From contig CAZYAV010000003.1 in assembly GCA_964645785.1 (NCBI GenBank), positions 9,129 to 73,128 of the forward strand: 64,000 bases of DNA. The letters are read 5' to 3'. Of this stretch, positions 40,714 to 49,006 are shown one piece after another. The position numbers and the translations under genes are program-made. The stretch is from CALWZE01 sp964645785 (GTDB lineage Bacteria; Bacillota; Clostridia; Oscillospirales; Ruminococcaceae). The first letter of the stretch is position 1. Each line of letters opens with the position of its first letter. The notes under the pieces are model-generated. The model worked only from the letters and a program-made list of their open reading frames with translations, did not search any database and was not told the origin of the DNA.

Positions 40714-43143
40714 TCACCAGCTGCGGCCGCCGCCCCCGCCCGAGCCGCCGCCCGAAAAGCCGCCGCCGGAAAAGCCCCCGCCGGACGAGGAGGAACCGCC
40801 GCCCCCGCCCGAGCTTTCGACGGGCGCGCTGGTCATCTCCGCGCGCATTCGCTTTGTCAGGGAGTTGAGCGCGAAATAAGCCGGCATCCCTCCCGTGTCC
40901 ATCCAGCTGGGCGGCTGGCTGAGCAGGCCGTCAAATTTGTGCGTCCAGCTGTTGGAGACGCCGAGCACCTGCGCATAGGGCAGGATGTCGTAGTAATAAT
41001 CCGGGTTCTGGTCAAGCAGCAGCCGCAGCCGGGGCGCCTCCGCCGTGGCGAGGAACTGCCGGAAGCCGAGCGCGCGCTCGAGCAGCACCCGGCCGGTCGG
41101 GGTACGGCGGCGGATGCGCGCCGCCGCTGCCGGGAGGAGGTTGACGCAGAATGCCGCCACCGCAGCGCCCGCCGCGGGCAGCGCGCGGCCGGCCAGCGGG
41201 AAGTAGCAGAGCGACCACCCGCCCGCAAAGAGCGCGGCGCACAGCAGCAGCCGGAACACCCGCTGCGCGCCGCCCTTGTACCACCGCCGCAGCAGCGCGG
41301 ACACGGCAAAATAGAGCAGCGCGGCAATCCCCTCCACCAAAAAGAGCAGGACGATCGCGCCCGGGTCGATATACCGGCGCAGGCAGACCGCGAGAATGCA
41401 GAGCACAAGGCAGAGCTCGGGCGCCAGAATGCCGGCCAGCACCGAGCGGCTGGCGCTGCGCGGGTCGGTCAGGGCGTTGACGCCGGTGAACTGGGCTTTG
41501 ATTGCCTTGATTGCCTCGTTGACCCGCTTGTAAAAGCGATCCTTCAGCTGGAAATCGCACACGAGCTCCCCGCTGCCGAGCGACCAGAGCGCGCCGAACA
41601 GCTTTCGCTCATAGCCGCGGTGGGAAGCGTCCATTTCCCGCAGCTTGTAAAGCGCAAAGTGGCGGGAATCCCGCAGCTGGATGTGCAGCAGCTTTTGGGA
41701 CGCCCAGTAAGAGATGAGGCTGACGATATCCCGGCTGTCGGCCGTCTCGTCCACGATAAAGCCGAGCTCGGCCGGGTTGATCCCCTCGGGCGGGTAGTAT
41801 TCCGGCACGGGGTTGAGCCGCCGCCCGCGGTTTACCTGCGCGAGCAGAAGAACCGCGCCGAGCACAAGGACGCACGCTGCGGGCGCCGCAAAATCGAGCG
41901 CGCCCGGCTGCCGCAGAAAATTTGTCTCGGGCATGGTACAGCAGAAATAGACATCGTCATACGGGTCGTCGAGCGCCGCCATGTGCAGCTCGGCGTGCCC
42001 GCCGCGCAGCTGCGCGGTATAGCTGCCGCTGTCAAAATAGCCGTAGGAGCGGTTGAGATAGCTGCGCGCGGCAGGCGGCTGCGCCGCGAACGGCGTGTCG
42101 CAGACAGCGTCCAGCTGCTCGCATTGGAATTCCGACCGACCGCTGTACAGCAGCAGCTCAACCGCAAGGCTGCTGCCGGCGCGCAGGTCGTAGTCGCGGT
42201 CGTAGGAGAGGGTGAACTGCACCCGTTGCCCGGCGTAGTCGTACAGCCCGACCGACACATAGCCCGAGCCGGAAAAGGTGTCGTCCACCCGCCCGTCCGG
42301 CAAAACAACCTGCACATTGCGCAACCGGCTGTTGTTCTGCTCGCCGTTGTCCAGCAGCCAGAGGCTGTAATAGGTTGGGCGGTTGACCGTGAGATCAAAG
42401 GCCTGCTCGACATGCAGCGTGCCGTATTCATCAAACGTTCCCTGCGCGGCAATGCGGTGGAAAATCAGCGCAGGCTGCCAGACTTCGGCGTCGGGGAAAG
42501 CGCCCTCGGCCATTTCGACGTTGACGGTGACTCCTTCAAACGCCTCAAGCGCGCGCAGGCCGCGGAAAATCAGCAGATTGCCCTGCCGCTCGACCGACGC
42601 CGCGTCGCTGCCGGTTGAACCGTAGCTGCCCGAAGTCAGGGTGACCCGCTCGATTTCCGCCTGCTCGGGCAGGCGGACGGTTGCGCCGAACTGCTCGATG
42701 CGGGTGTCCCAATCGGTGCCGATCAGGTTGAAATAGAGATAGTCGTGCGCCGGCTCCTCGTCCGCGTAGTGCCGCAGGGTGTAGCGGATGACATAGCGGA
42801 CGTCCCCCGTCACGGTGCGGTCGGGGTCGCCGATGGTGATTTTGCCGTAGCCGTCGTGGGTGTAGGGCGCGCCCTCAACCGAGACGTTCTCAATCGAGAT
42901 ATCCCGCTCGAGCGAGCTGTACAGCGGGATATCCCGGATGATGCCGTGGCGGGACTCGTTAAAGTGGACGTCGATGGTCTCCACGACGTCCAGGCTGCGG
43001 TCGGTTTGGGCGGTCACGTCGACCTGCATGGAGCGGATGACATAGCCGTCGTCCGTCCCGGCGGCGCGGGCGGCCGCGCGGGGAAGCAGCAGCGCCGCAA
43101 ACGCGAGCGCGCAGACCGCGGCGCGCAGGAGCCGGCGGCTCAT
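40714..43143 (-). CDS. DUF2207 domain-containing membrane protein (YciQ-like)
   Basis: 809 aa. A signal peptide (residues 1-28) leads into the extracellular DUF2207 domain: DRSLDVVETIDVHFNESRHG IIRDIP is the family start (read as DVVETIDVHF then GIIRDIP). One membrane helix lies near residue 420 (AACVLVLGAVLLLAQ) and a cluster of two to four further helices near 575-680. The C-terminus is a Gly/Ser tail (repeats of GGGFS, ending GGGGGRSW), a recurring feature of the family. It overlaps the lemA stop by 4 nt; LemA and DUF2207 proteins commonly occur together at the membrane. Molecular function unknown. Confidence 0.87.
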   Translation of the reverse strand: MSRRLLRAAVCALAFAALLLPRAAARAAGTDDGYVIRSMQVDVTAQTDRSLDVVETIDVHFNESRHGIIRDIPLYSSLERDISIENVSVEGAPYTHDGYGKITIGDPDRTVTGDVRYVIRYTLRHYADEEPAHDYLYFNLIGTDWDTRIEQFGATVRLPEQAEIERVTLTSGSYGSTGSDAASVERQGNLLIFRGLRALEAFEGVTVNVEMAEGAFPDAEVWQPALIFHRIAAQGTFDEYGTLHVEQAFDLTVNRPTYYSLWLLDNGEQNNSRLRNVQVVLPDGRVDDTFSGSGYVSVGLYDYAGQRVQFTLSYDRDYDLRAGSSLAVELLLYSGRSEFQCEQLDAVCDTPFAAQPPAARSYLNRSYGYFDSGSYTAQLRGGHAELHMAALDDPYDDVYFCCTMPETNFLRQPGALDFAAPAACVLVLGAVLLLAQVNRGRRLNPVPEYYPPEGINPAELGFIVDETADSRDIVSLISYWASQKLLHIQLRDSRHFALYKLREMDASHRGYERKLFGALWSLGSGELVCDFQLKDRFYKRVNEAIKAIKAQFTGVNALTDPRSASRSVLAGILAPELCLVLCILAVCLRRYIDPGAIVLLFLVEGIAALLYFAVSALLRRWYKGGAQRVFRLLLCAALFAGGWSLCYFPLAGRALPAAGAAVAAFCVNLLPAAAARIRRRTPTGRVLLERALGFRQFLATAEAPRLRLLLDQNPDYYYDILPYAQVLGVSNSWTHKFDGLLSQPPSWMDTGGMPAYFALNSLTKRMRAEMTSAPVESSGGGGGSSSSGGGFSGGGFSGGGSGGGGGRSW

Positions 43144-43688
43144 CTGGAAAAATCGACCGCGACGGGCTCCCGCTCGGCCGGTGAAAGCTCAAAATAGGGA
43201 TAGGGGGTAAAGCGGAAAAGCGCGGCGACAAGGCTGCTGGGCACGGTCTGGATGCGGATGTTGAACTGCCGCGCCGCGCCGTTGTAGTACTTGCGCGCCT
43301 GCGCGATTTCGTCCTCCGCCCCGCGCAGGGCGTTTTGCAGGCTGAGGAACTGGGCGTCCGCCCGCAGCTCGGGGTAATTTTCCGCAAGGGCGAACAGGCG
43401 GGAAAGCGCGCCGCTCAGCTCCCCCTCGGCGGCGATGCGGGCTTCCCCCGGCGCGGCGGAGACCGCCTTTCCGCGCAGCTCGACGACCTGCGCGAGCGTC
43501 TCCTGCTCGTGGGTCATGTAGCCCTTGACCGTCTCGACGAGGTTGGGCACGAGATCCCGCCGCTTTTTCAGGCAGACGTCCATGCCGGAGGCCGCCTCGG
43601 CGGCGAGCGCCTTCAGCCGGACAAGGCTGTTGTAGCATAGGATAAACCAGAAAAGAAGAACGACGGCGACGGCGATTGCAATCCACAT
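43140..43688 (-). CDS. lemA: LemA family protein
   Basis: 182 aa. One N-terminal membrane helix (IAIAVAVVLLFWFILCYNSLVRL) and a long helical cytoplasmic or extracytoplasmic domain with the family block KKRRDLVPNLVETVKGYMTHEQETL and the ending YNGAARQFNIRIQTVPSSLVA, FTPYPYFEL. AGGAGG precedes the ATG. Function not established; translationally coupled to the DUF2207 gene. Confidence 0.92.
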   Translation of the reverse strand: MWIAIAVAVVLLFWFILCYNSLVRLKALAAEAASGMDVCLKKRRDLVPNLVETVKGYMTHEQETLAQVVELRGKAVSAAPGEARIAAEGELSGALSRLFALAENYPELRADAQFLSLQNALRGAEDEIAQARKYYNGAARQFNIRIQTVPSSLVAALFRFTPYPYFELSPAEREPVAVDFSR

Positions 43689-43718
43689 GGGGGATTCCTC
43701 CTGTACGTTAAGCTTGTG

Positions 43719-43736
43719 CGCGCGCTTCGGCGCGCG
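43719..43736 (-). promoter_or_regulatory. short hairpin between thioesterase and lemA genes
   Basis: CGCGCGC and GCGCGCG pair across a 4-nt loop; no T-run. Probably an intercistronic stabilising hairpin. Confidence 0.4.
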
Positions 43737-43742
43737 GGTTAT

Positions 43743-44477
43743 TTACGGCTGGCGGGGCGCAAACCGGCCGCCGGCAGAAAAGCAGGTTCGCCCGTCCGCC
43801 TCGCCCACAAGGAAAAAGGCGTCCTCCTTTTGGGACAGCGAGAGGGTGACCGCCTCGCCCGCCAGCGTCTCGGACTCGTAGGCGACGGTCAGGGTGCGCA
43901 GCGCCGCGCGCGCGAACAGCCCGCAGGGCAGCGCATCGCACAGCCAGTCGACATACCGGGTGTTGTTCATATGGCCGTTGATGTCCAGATCCTCGTAGGC
44001 GACCCGCCGGACCGACTGCTGCGCGGGAGCGTCCAGCGCGCGGGGGGTGCGCGGCATCCCGAGCGGGGCAGGACGCGTGTCGTTGGTTTCGATTTCCAGC
44101 CCGGCGCCGGCGGCCATCCGCCGCGTCTCGGTGTCCAGCAGCGCCCAGGCGGTTGCGGCGCGCCCGAGCGGCTCGCCGGAATCGGTCTCAAACTCAAAAT
44201 AGCGCGGGAAAATCTGGTGGCGGGTTTTGCCCGGCCAGGTGCGCAGCCGCACGGTCTGGCCAAAGCGGGGGTAGCTGTCCATCTCCACACAGCTTTTGGC
44301 CAGCACCCAGGCCAGCTTTTTTGCCCGCAGCGCCTCCCAGCCCGCGCCCAGCAGGCAGGCGTGCGCCTCAGCGGCCTCCTGCATGGCAAGATGGATGGCG
44401 CTCGGCCGCCAGAATCCGCAGAAATCGGCCTCGTGGGCGCGCAGGGTAATGGCGGTTTCGTATAAAATTTCGTGCAT
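43743..44477 (-). CDS. acyl-ACP thioesterase
   Basis: 244 aa with two hotdog-fold halves. N-terminal half: HEILYETAITLRAHEADF; C-terminal half: the active-site helix DLDINGHMNNTRYVDW, with the catalytic Asn/His pattern of bacterial FatA/FatB-like enzymes. It releases fatty acids from acyl carrier protein in the cytoplasm. AAAGGATC lies upstream of the ATG. It sits 22 nt after ybaK and 54 nt before lemA on the same strand. Confidence 0.9.
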   Translation of the reverse strand: MHEILYETAITLRAHEADFCGFWRPSAIHLAMQEAAEAHACLLGAGWEALRAKKLAWVLAKSCVEMDSYPRFGQTVRLRTWPGKTRHQIFPRYFEFETDSGEPLGRAATAWALLDTETRRMAAGAGLEIETNDTRPAPLGMPRTPRALDAPAQQSVRRVAYEDLDINGHMNNTRYVDWLCDALPCGLFARAALRTLTVAYESETLAGEAVTLSLSQKEDAFFLVGEADGRTCFSAGGRFAPRQP

Positions 44478-44499
44478 GGTCGGATCCTTTCTCGCGGGG

Positions 44500-44988
44500 T
44501 CAGCGGACGGTCAGCGGAACGGCCTGCCCCCCGGTGGCGGCGAGCAGGTCGCCGGGGCAAAGCTCCAGCTGTAAGCCGGGCTGCCCGGCGCTGACGCAGA
44601 CGCGGTCAAGCAGCAGGAGGCTCTCGTCAAAAAAGGTCGGGAATTTCTTCTTCATCCCGATGGGGCTGCATCCCCCGCGGATATAGCCGGTGAGCGCAAA
44701 CAGATCCCTGACGTGCAGCATATCGACCGCTTTGTTGCCGCTTGCACGGGCGAGCGCCTTGAGGTCAAGGGCGGCGGCGGCCGGGATGCAGGCGACGACC
44801 GGGCCGGTCCTGTCCCCGCGCAGCACGAGGGTTTTGAACACCGTGCCGGGGTCGAGCCCGAGAGTCCGCGCGACCTGCTCGCCGAGATTGTCCCCGCCGG
44901 CGCAGTCGTAGGCGCGCGCGGTATAGGGCAGATGCGCGGCGTCCAGCAGGCGCATTGCGTTGGTTTTGTGCAGCTTTTCCTTTGCCAT
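44500..44988 (-). CDS. ybaK: Cys-tRNA(Pro)/Cys-tRNA(Cys) deacylase, YbaK/EbsC family
   Basis: 162 aa, standard length. Segments KTNAMRLLDAAHLPY, GTVFKTLVLRGD, and GYIRGGCSPIGMKKKFPTFFD match the YbaK family; the conserved lysine is in VFKTLV. It hydrolyses mischarged Cys-tRNA(Pro) in trans. First gene of a probable ybaK-thioesterase-lemA-DUF2207 transcript. Confidence 0.92.
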   Translation of the reverse strand: MAKEKLHKTNAMRLLDAAHLPYTARAYDCAGGDNLGEQVARTLGLDPGTVFKTLVLRGDRTGPVVACIPAAAALDLKALARASGNKAVDMLHVRDLFALTGYIRGGCSPIGMKKKFPTFFDESLLLLDRVCVSAGQPGLQLELCPGDLLAATGGQAVPLTVR

Positions 44989-45174
44989 ATGCTTCGCTTC
45001 CCCATATGATGCCGCCGGGCGGCCGCGGCGGGAAAGAGGCGCCCGTTCGTCCGGCGGCTGTTTGCCTTATCATCGCACAAACGCGGCGATTTTGCAACCG
45101 GCGGCCTGCGCGGCAGAGCGGGCCGATTCGACAGAAAACGGCCGGACAGCCGGGAAAACGCCGGCAGGTTGTGA

Positions 45175-45203
45175 TTGCGGCCGGCCGGTGTTTATGGTAC
45201 ACT
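45175..45203 (+). promoter_or_regulatory. promoter of CAP-domain protein gene
   Basis: TTGCGG, 17-nt spacer ending TGG, TACACT: a combined -35 and extended -10. Start codon 54 nt downstream. The divergent region 44989-45256 otherwise holds only the ybaK leader. Confidence 0.65.
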
Positions 45204-45256
45204 TATTCACGCAGCGACTGCGCCGCGCCGTGCCGGGCGGCGCGCAAGGAGAGACC

Positions 45257-46723
45257 ATGAGTGCAAAGAAGGAAAAACGGAACGAAGCGGTGAAGATCAC
45301 CCATATGCCCGAGGTGGACGAGCTGCTCGCGCAGGCGGGCAGCGGGGACTTTGCGCCGCTGGAATTTGCGAGCACGCAGGAAAGCGGCGCGCCGGCGCGG
45401 GGAAAAATCGGGAAAAAGCGGAAGAAAAAAGGGGCGCGCGGCGTGCTGATTGCGCTGGGCTGCCTGCTGGCCGCGCTTGTGGGCGGCGCGGTGGCGGTGG
45501 CCGAGCCGTGGACGTCGGCCGTGCCGGATCAGTACACCGAGCCGGCCGTGCGGGAGCTGCCCCGGCAGACCCTCGCGGTGAACGAGAGCTATACGTTTGA
45601 ATTCCCGCTGGGCGAAAACGAGCGGGTGTATGAGATTGCGGTGCAGGATCCGGACATCCTCGCCCTGTCGGAGGACGAGAGCGCGGTGACCGCCAAGGGG
45701 GAATATTTCAGCACGACGGTCAGCATTACAACCGGGGAAATCGCCGTGCCCAAGCAGGAATATCCGCACCGGGTGGAGCTGTTCGGGCGGGACTTTTCGG
45801 CACAGTACAACGCGCTGCGCAGCTTTTTGCGGGATCTGATCGGGGTGGAGAAGGAGCAGCCCCCCCGGCAGGAGACGCGGGTGCTTGCGCGGTACAGCCA
45901 GACCTTCACCGTCTCGGGGCTGGGCGGGATGGCCGCCGAGCCGCCGATGGAGATTGCGGCGTATCTGCAAAACGGGGTCACGCTGGAGCTTGCGGTGCAG
46001 CAGGGGGAGGAGGTGCAGCTTGCGTCCTTCAACGAGTCGACCGCGGCGGTCAGGCTGGACAGGGTCGAGAACGGCACGGCCTACCTGACCGTGAAGGGGG
46101 CGGCGGACACCAAGACGAAGGTGCGCGCGACCTTCGGGTTCTGGAAAGCGGTGGATCCCGAAATATATGCCGCGTACCGGCAATCTCTGCCCGCGACGGA
46201 TGGGCAGGGTGTACCGCTTGGGGCGGAGCAGCGGGAGAACCAGATTTTTGTTCCGCAGCGATCCACGACCTTCACAGTCGCGGTCACCGACCTCGCAAAG
46301 CCGGTTGTGTCGACCGACCTTGCCCAGGAGACCGAGCGCGTCCTGCCCGAGCCGGGGCAGCAGGAGGCCGAGGCGCGCGCTCTGCTTGAGCTGGTCAACG
46401 GTCTGCGGACGGCGAACGGCCTGCCCGCGCTGCACTGGAGCGACGAGCTTGCCGCCGGGGCGCAGACCCGCGCACAGGAGCTGGCCGCGCAGTACACCCA
46501 CACCCGCCCCAACGGGACGGACGGCAAAACAGCGGCGAACGGCGCGGCGGCCGAATCCATCAGCGCGGGGTACCTGACCGCGCAGGCCGTTTTTGACAGC
46601 TGGAACGGCTGCGACAACCTGTTGGCGGGAATGCTGGCCGCCGACCGCACAGCCTTTGGCGCGGCGTTTTACCGCGTGGAGGACGGCGCTTATAACAACT
46701 ACTGGTGCGCGCTGTACGGCTGA
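45257..46723 (+). CDS. membrane-anchored CAP (SCP/PR-1) domain protein
   Basis: 488 aa. Residues 1-60 are a cytoplasmic lysine-rich tail containing MPEVDELLAQ at 17-26, followed by one membrane helix at 61-82. Outside is a region of beta-rich Ig-like character with repeated PRQTLAVNESYTFEF-type segments, then a CAP domain from about 375 to the end (ALLELVNGLRTANGLPALHW, AQTRAQELAAQYTHTRPNG). Bacterial CAP proteins are secreted and often bind the wall; enzymatic activity is not general. The architecture (cytoplasmic tail, helix, Ig-like, terminal domain) and the tail motif mirror the NlpC/P60 protein at 32.5 kb. ATG 45257 has AAGGAGAG 6 nt upstream. Confidence 0.85.
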   Translation: MSAKKEKRNEAVKITHMPEVDELLAQAGSGDFAPLEFASTQESGAPARGKIGKKRKKKGARGVLIALGCLLAALVGGAVAVAEPWTSAVPDQYTEPAVRELPRQTLAVNESYTFEFPLGENERVYEIAVQDPDILALSEDESAVTAKGEYFSTTVSITTGEIAVPKQEYPHRVELFGRDFSAQYNALRSFLRDLIGVEKEQPPRQETRVLARYSQTFTVSGLGGMAAEPPMEIAAYLQNGVTLELAVQQGEEVQLASFNESTAAVRLDRVENGTAYLTVKGAADTKTKVRATFGFWKAVDPEIYAAYRQSLPATDGQGVPLGAEQRENQIFVPQRSTTFTVAVTDLAKPVVSTDLAQETERVLPEPGQQEAEARALLELVNGLRTANGLPALHWSDELAAGAQTRAQELAAQYTHTRPNGTDGKTAANGAAAESISAGYLTAQAVFDSWNGCDNLLAGMLAADRTAFGAAFYRVEDGAYNNYWCALYG

Positions 46724-46769
46724 GCGGCGCGCGGGAGCCCGGCCGCACGGTTTGCGGAGTTTTAACGGA

Positions 46770-46804
46770 AAAAGCGCCCCGGCAAGCTTCGCCGGGGCGC
46801 TTTT
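46770..46804 (+). terminator. intrinsic terminator of CAP gene
   Basis: AAAAGCGCCCCGGC and GCCGGGGCGCTTTT pair over 14 bp with a 7-nt loop. Confidence 0.8.
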
Positions 46805-46905
46805 GGCCGCAGGAAGGGGGCGCGGGGCGCTTTTCCGGCGGCTCCGTCTGCAAAGGCTGCCGGAAGACGAGCAACGGCGCGGGATCTCATAAAGTAAAGG
46901 GGTTG

Positions 46906-46947
46906 AAAAAAGGGCGGGGCGAACCGCTGCGGTTCGCCCCGCCCTTT
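46906..46947 (-). terminator. intrinsic terminator of the small membrane protein gene
   Basis: AAAGGGCGGGGCGAACCG (46909-46926) and its exact complement (46930-46947) form an 18-bp stem with a 3-nt loop; the minus strand continues TTTTTTCAACC. Confidence 0.88.
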
Positions 46948-47004
46948 GATGTTGCCGGACAGCCACCCCGTGCCGCTTCCGAGCGGCGGCACGGGGAACC
47001 TGGC

Positions 47005-47430
47005 TCATTTCCGCCTGGAAGCCCTGTAAAGGCCGGCCGTCACAACGAGCATCAGCGCGGCGAGCAGATCCGACGCAGCCAGCTGCCCGATGGCCGCCGC
47101 GGGCACCGGCTCGAGCGGCCAGGGCTCGAGAAAGGTCGCAAGGCAGGCGCGGAACACCCACACGGCGGTGAGAAAATAATAAAAATAAACGACCTCCCGC
47201 TGCAGGGCAAGCGCCCGCCTGCCCAGAACAAGCAGCAGAACGCTCAGCCCGCACAGCAGCAGGGAAAAGCAGTAATTCGTGTAGTCGATGCCGACGATGA
47301 GATTCCCATACTGCATCGGCAGGTAATCGTACCAGCGGAACATCCACGGCACAAAGAAATGCCACAGCCCGACCAGCGCGCTTGCCGCGGCCGTGCCGTA
47401 ATAGAGGACGCGCAGCCCTTTTTTCACCAT
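47005..47430 (-). CDS. four-helix membrane protein of unknown function
   Basis: 141 aa with four hydrophobic helices (for example VLYYGTAAASALVGLWHFFV and LLLCGLSVLLLVL) and many aromatic residues in the first loop (FRWYDYLPMQYGN). I do not recognise a family. ATG 47430 is selected because GGAGG lies 5 nt upstream. It has its own terminator and follows the AbrB-type gene on the same strand after 77 nt, so the two could be co-transcribed. Confidence 0.7.
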   Translation of the reverse strand: MVKKGLRVLYYGTAAASALVGLWHFFVPWMFRWYDYLPMQYGNLIVGIDYTNYCFSLLLCGLSVLLLVLGRRALALQREVVYFYYFLTAVWVFRACLATFLEPWPLEPVPAAAIGQLAASDLLAALMLVVTAGLYRASRRK

Positions 47431-47507
47431 AACAACCTCCAAAATTCCGGCGTGCCGGGGCGCGGCCGGCCGCCGGCATGGCCGCGGCGCCTGCCCCTGG
47501 CGGCGGT

Positions 47508-47750
47508 TCAGAGGGATTTCAGCTTGTCAAGGCAGCTGCGGCAAACCGTCTTGCCCGCAAATTCAACCGTGTCCTCGCCGCTTTTGCAGAACACGCAGCA
47601 GGGGGAATACGGCCGGATGACGATCTGGTCGTTTTCCGCGCTGATTTCAACAGGGTCGCCCGTCTCAATGCCGAAGGTATGCCTGTACTCAATCGGGATG
47701 ACGATCCGCCCGAGCTTGTCAATCTCGCGAATAATACCGACAGTTTTCAT
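47508..47750 (-). CDS. AbrB/SpoVT-type transcriptional regulator with C-terminal zinc-ribbon-like motif
   Basis: 80 aa. Residues 1-47 are a swapped-hairpin AbrB DNA-binding domain (MKTVGIIREIDKLGRIVIPI, FGIETGDPVEI). Residues 52-80 contain CCVFC and CRSC, a CxxC...CxxC pair that could bind zinc (YSPCCVFCKSGEDTV to TVCRSCLDKL). Such extensions occur in clostridial AbrB-type proteins. AGGAG precedes ATG 47750. Divergent from the spore-maturation genes, which suggests but does not prove control of them. Confidence 0.85.
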   Translation of the reverse strand: MKTVGIIREIDKLGRIVIPIEYRHTFGIETGDPVEISAENDQIVIRPYSPCCVFCKSGEDTVEFAGKTVCRSCLDKLKSL

Positions 47751-47781
47751 AGTATCTCCTGTTTTCCCTTTCCGATGGATG

Positions 47782-47809
47782 ACATATTCCGCCGCCGGTC
47801 GCATTAGAT
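47782..47809 (+). promoter_or_regulatory. candidate sigma-E promoter of spmAB
   Basis: ACATATT (47782-47788), a 13-nt spacer, then CATTAGAT (47802-47809) resembles the sigma-E consensus of Bacillus (KMATATT, 13-15 nt, CATACAnT). The spmA start is 20 nt downstream. In B. subtilis spmA/spmB are transcribed from the sigma-E-dependent dacB operon. Confidence 0.4.
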
Positions 47810-47828
47810 ATTAAAGAGGTGACAGAAT

Positions 47829-48425
47829 ATGATGAATTATGTTCTTTTGATTCTGGTTGCGCTCTCGCTTGCGTTCGGCGGGCTGCTTGGGCGGATGCCC
47901 GAGCTTTCCAGCGCCGCGCTGGAAAGCGGGGTGAATGCGGTGCAGCTCTGCCTTGAGCTGGCCGGCACGGTGGCGCTGTGGTGCGGCATCATGAAAATCG
48001 CCCAGAAATCGGGCATGTGCGAGAAGCTGAGCCGGGCGCTCTCCCCCGTCACAGGATTCCTGTTCCGGGGGCTTAAGGAGAAGAGCCAGCGCGCAATCGA
48101 CTCGATTTCGCTGAACATCACGGCAAACCTGCTTGGCCTTGGCAGCGCCGCGACCCCGATGGCGCTGGACGCCATGGCCGAGCTGGACCGCCTGAACGGG
48201 CAGGGCGCGGCCGCGAGCGACGATATGGTCACCTTTGTGGTGCTGAACACCGCCTCCATCCAGCTGCTGCCGACAACCGTCGCCACCATCCGGCGCCTTT
48301 CGGGCAGCGCCGACCCGCTGGAGATTATCGTCTGCGTCTGGCTGAGCACGCTGATGTCGGTGCTGGTTGCGCTCACCCTGGCAAAGCTGCTTGGCAGGCT
48401 GCGAAAGGGGGGACGGCGGCCTTGA
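47829..48425 (+). CDS. spmA: spore maturation protein A
   Basis: 198-aa membrane protein of the nucleoside-recognition (Gate) family. It contains GGLLGRMPELSSAALESGVNA and SLNITANLLGLGSAATPMAL, the SpmA core, plus a cytoplasmic tail. It acts during spore core dehydration. It ends in a 4-nt overlap with spmB. Confidence 0.92.
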   Translation: MMNYVLLILVALSLAFGGLLGRMPELSSAALESGVNAVQLCLELAGTVALWCGIMKIAQKSGMCEKLSRALSPVTGFLFRGLKEKSQRAIDSISLNITANLLGLGSAATPMALDAMAELDRLNGQGAAASDDMVTFVVLNTASIQLLPTTVATIRRLSGSADPLEIIVCVWLSTLMSVLVALTLAKLLGRLRKGGRRP

Positions 48426-48943
48426 AAGCCCTCAGCGACTGGCTGATTCCGGCAGTTATCTGCGGAATTGTGATTTATGGGTTTGTGCACGGGTGCAACA
48501 TCCTGGACGCGTTTGTCGAGGGCGCGTTTGAGGGGCTGAAGGTCGTCTATAAAATTACGCCGACCATGATTGCCATCACCCTGTGCGTCGGGATGCTGAA
48601 GGCGAGCGGCGGCCTTGACCTGATTGCCGCCTTTGTGGAGCCGCTGGTCTCCCTTGTGCATATCCCCAAGGAGGTGGTGCCGCTGATGCTCATGCGGCCG
48701 ATTTCGGGCACCGGCGCGCTCACCGTGTTCAAGGACATCATCGCGGCGAACGGACCGGACAGCTATATCGGCCGGGTGGCGTCGGTCATGCAGGGCAGCA
48801 CCGAGACGACCTTTTACACCATGGCGCTCTATTACGGGGTCACCCATGTGCGCAAAACGCGGCACACGCTGGCGAGCGCGGTGGGCGGCGACCTGACCGG
48901 GTTCATCGCCTCGGCGCTCACCGTCAGCCTGCTGCTGCGCTGA
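48422..48943 (+). CDS. spmB: spore maturation protein B
   Basis: 173-aa membrane protein. Signature PLMLMRPISGTGALTVFKDI and GSTETTFYTMALYYG; with SpmA it is needed for spore core dehydration and heat resistance. The start is a TTG overlapping the spmA stop by 4 nt (TTGA), a coupled arrangement. Confidence 0.92.
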   Translation: MKALSDWLIPAVICGIVIYGFVHGCNILDAFVEGAFEGLKVVYKITPTMIAITLCVGMLKASGGLDLIAAFVEPLVSLVHIPKEVVPLMLMRPISGTGALTVFKDIIAANGPDSYIGRVASVMQGSTETTFYTMALYYGVTHVRKTRHTLASAVGGDLTGFIASALTVSLLLR

Positions 48944-49006
48944 ACGAACAAAGGTTCACAGGTCTATTTTACCACAAAATGGAAAATATGCAACCCTTTT
49001 TTCGAT

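Noticed and set aside
40939..42618. 559-codon open frame antisense to the DUF2207 gene
   Set aside because: Low-complexity Arg/Gln/His composition and no domain; DUF2207 on minus is well supported.
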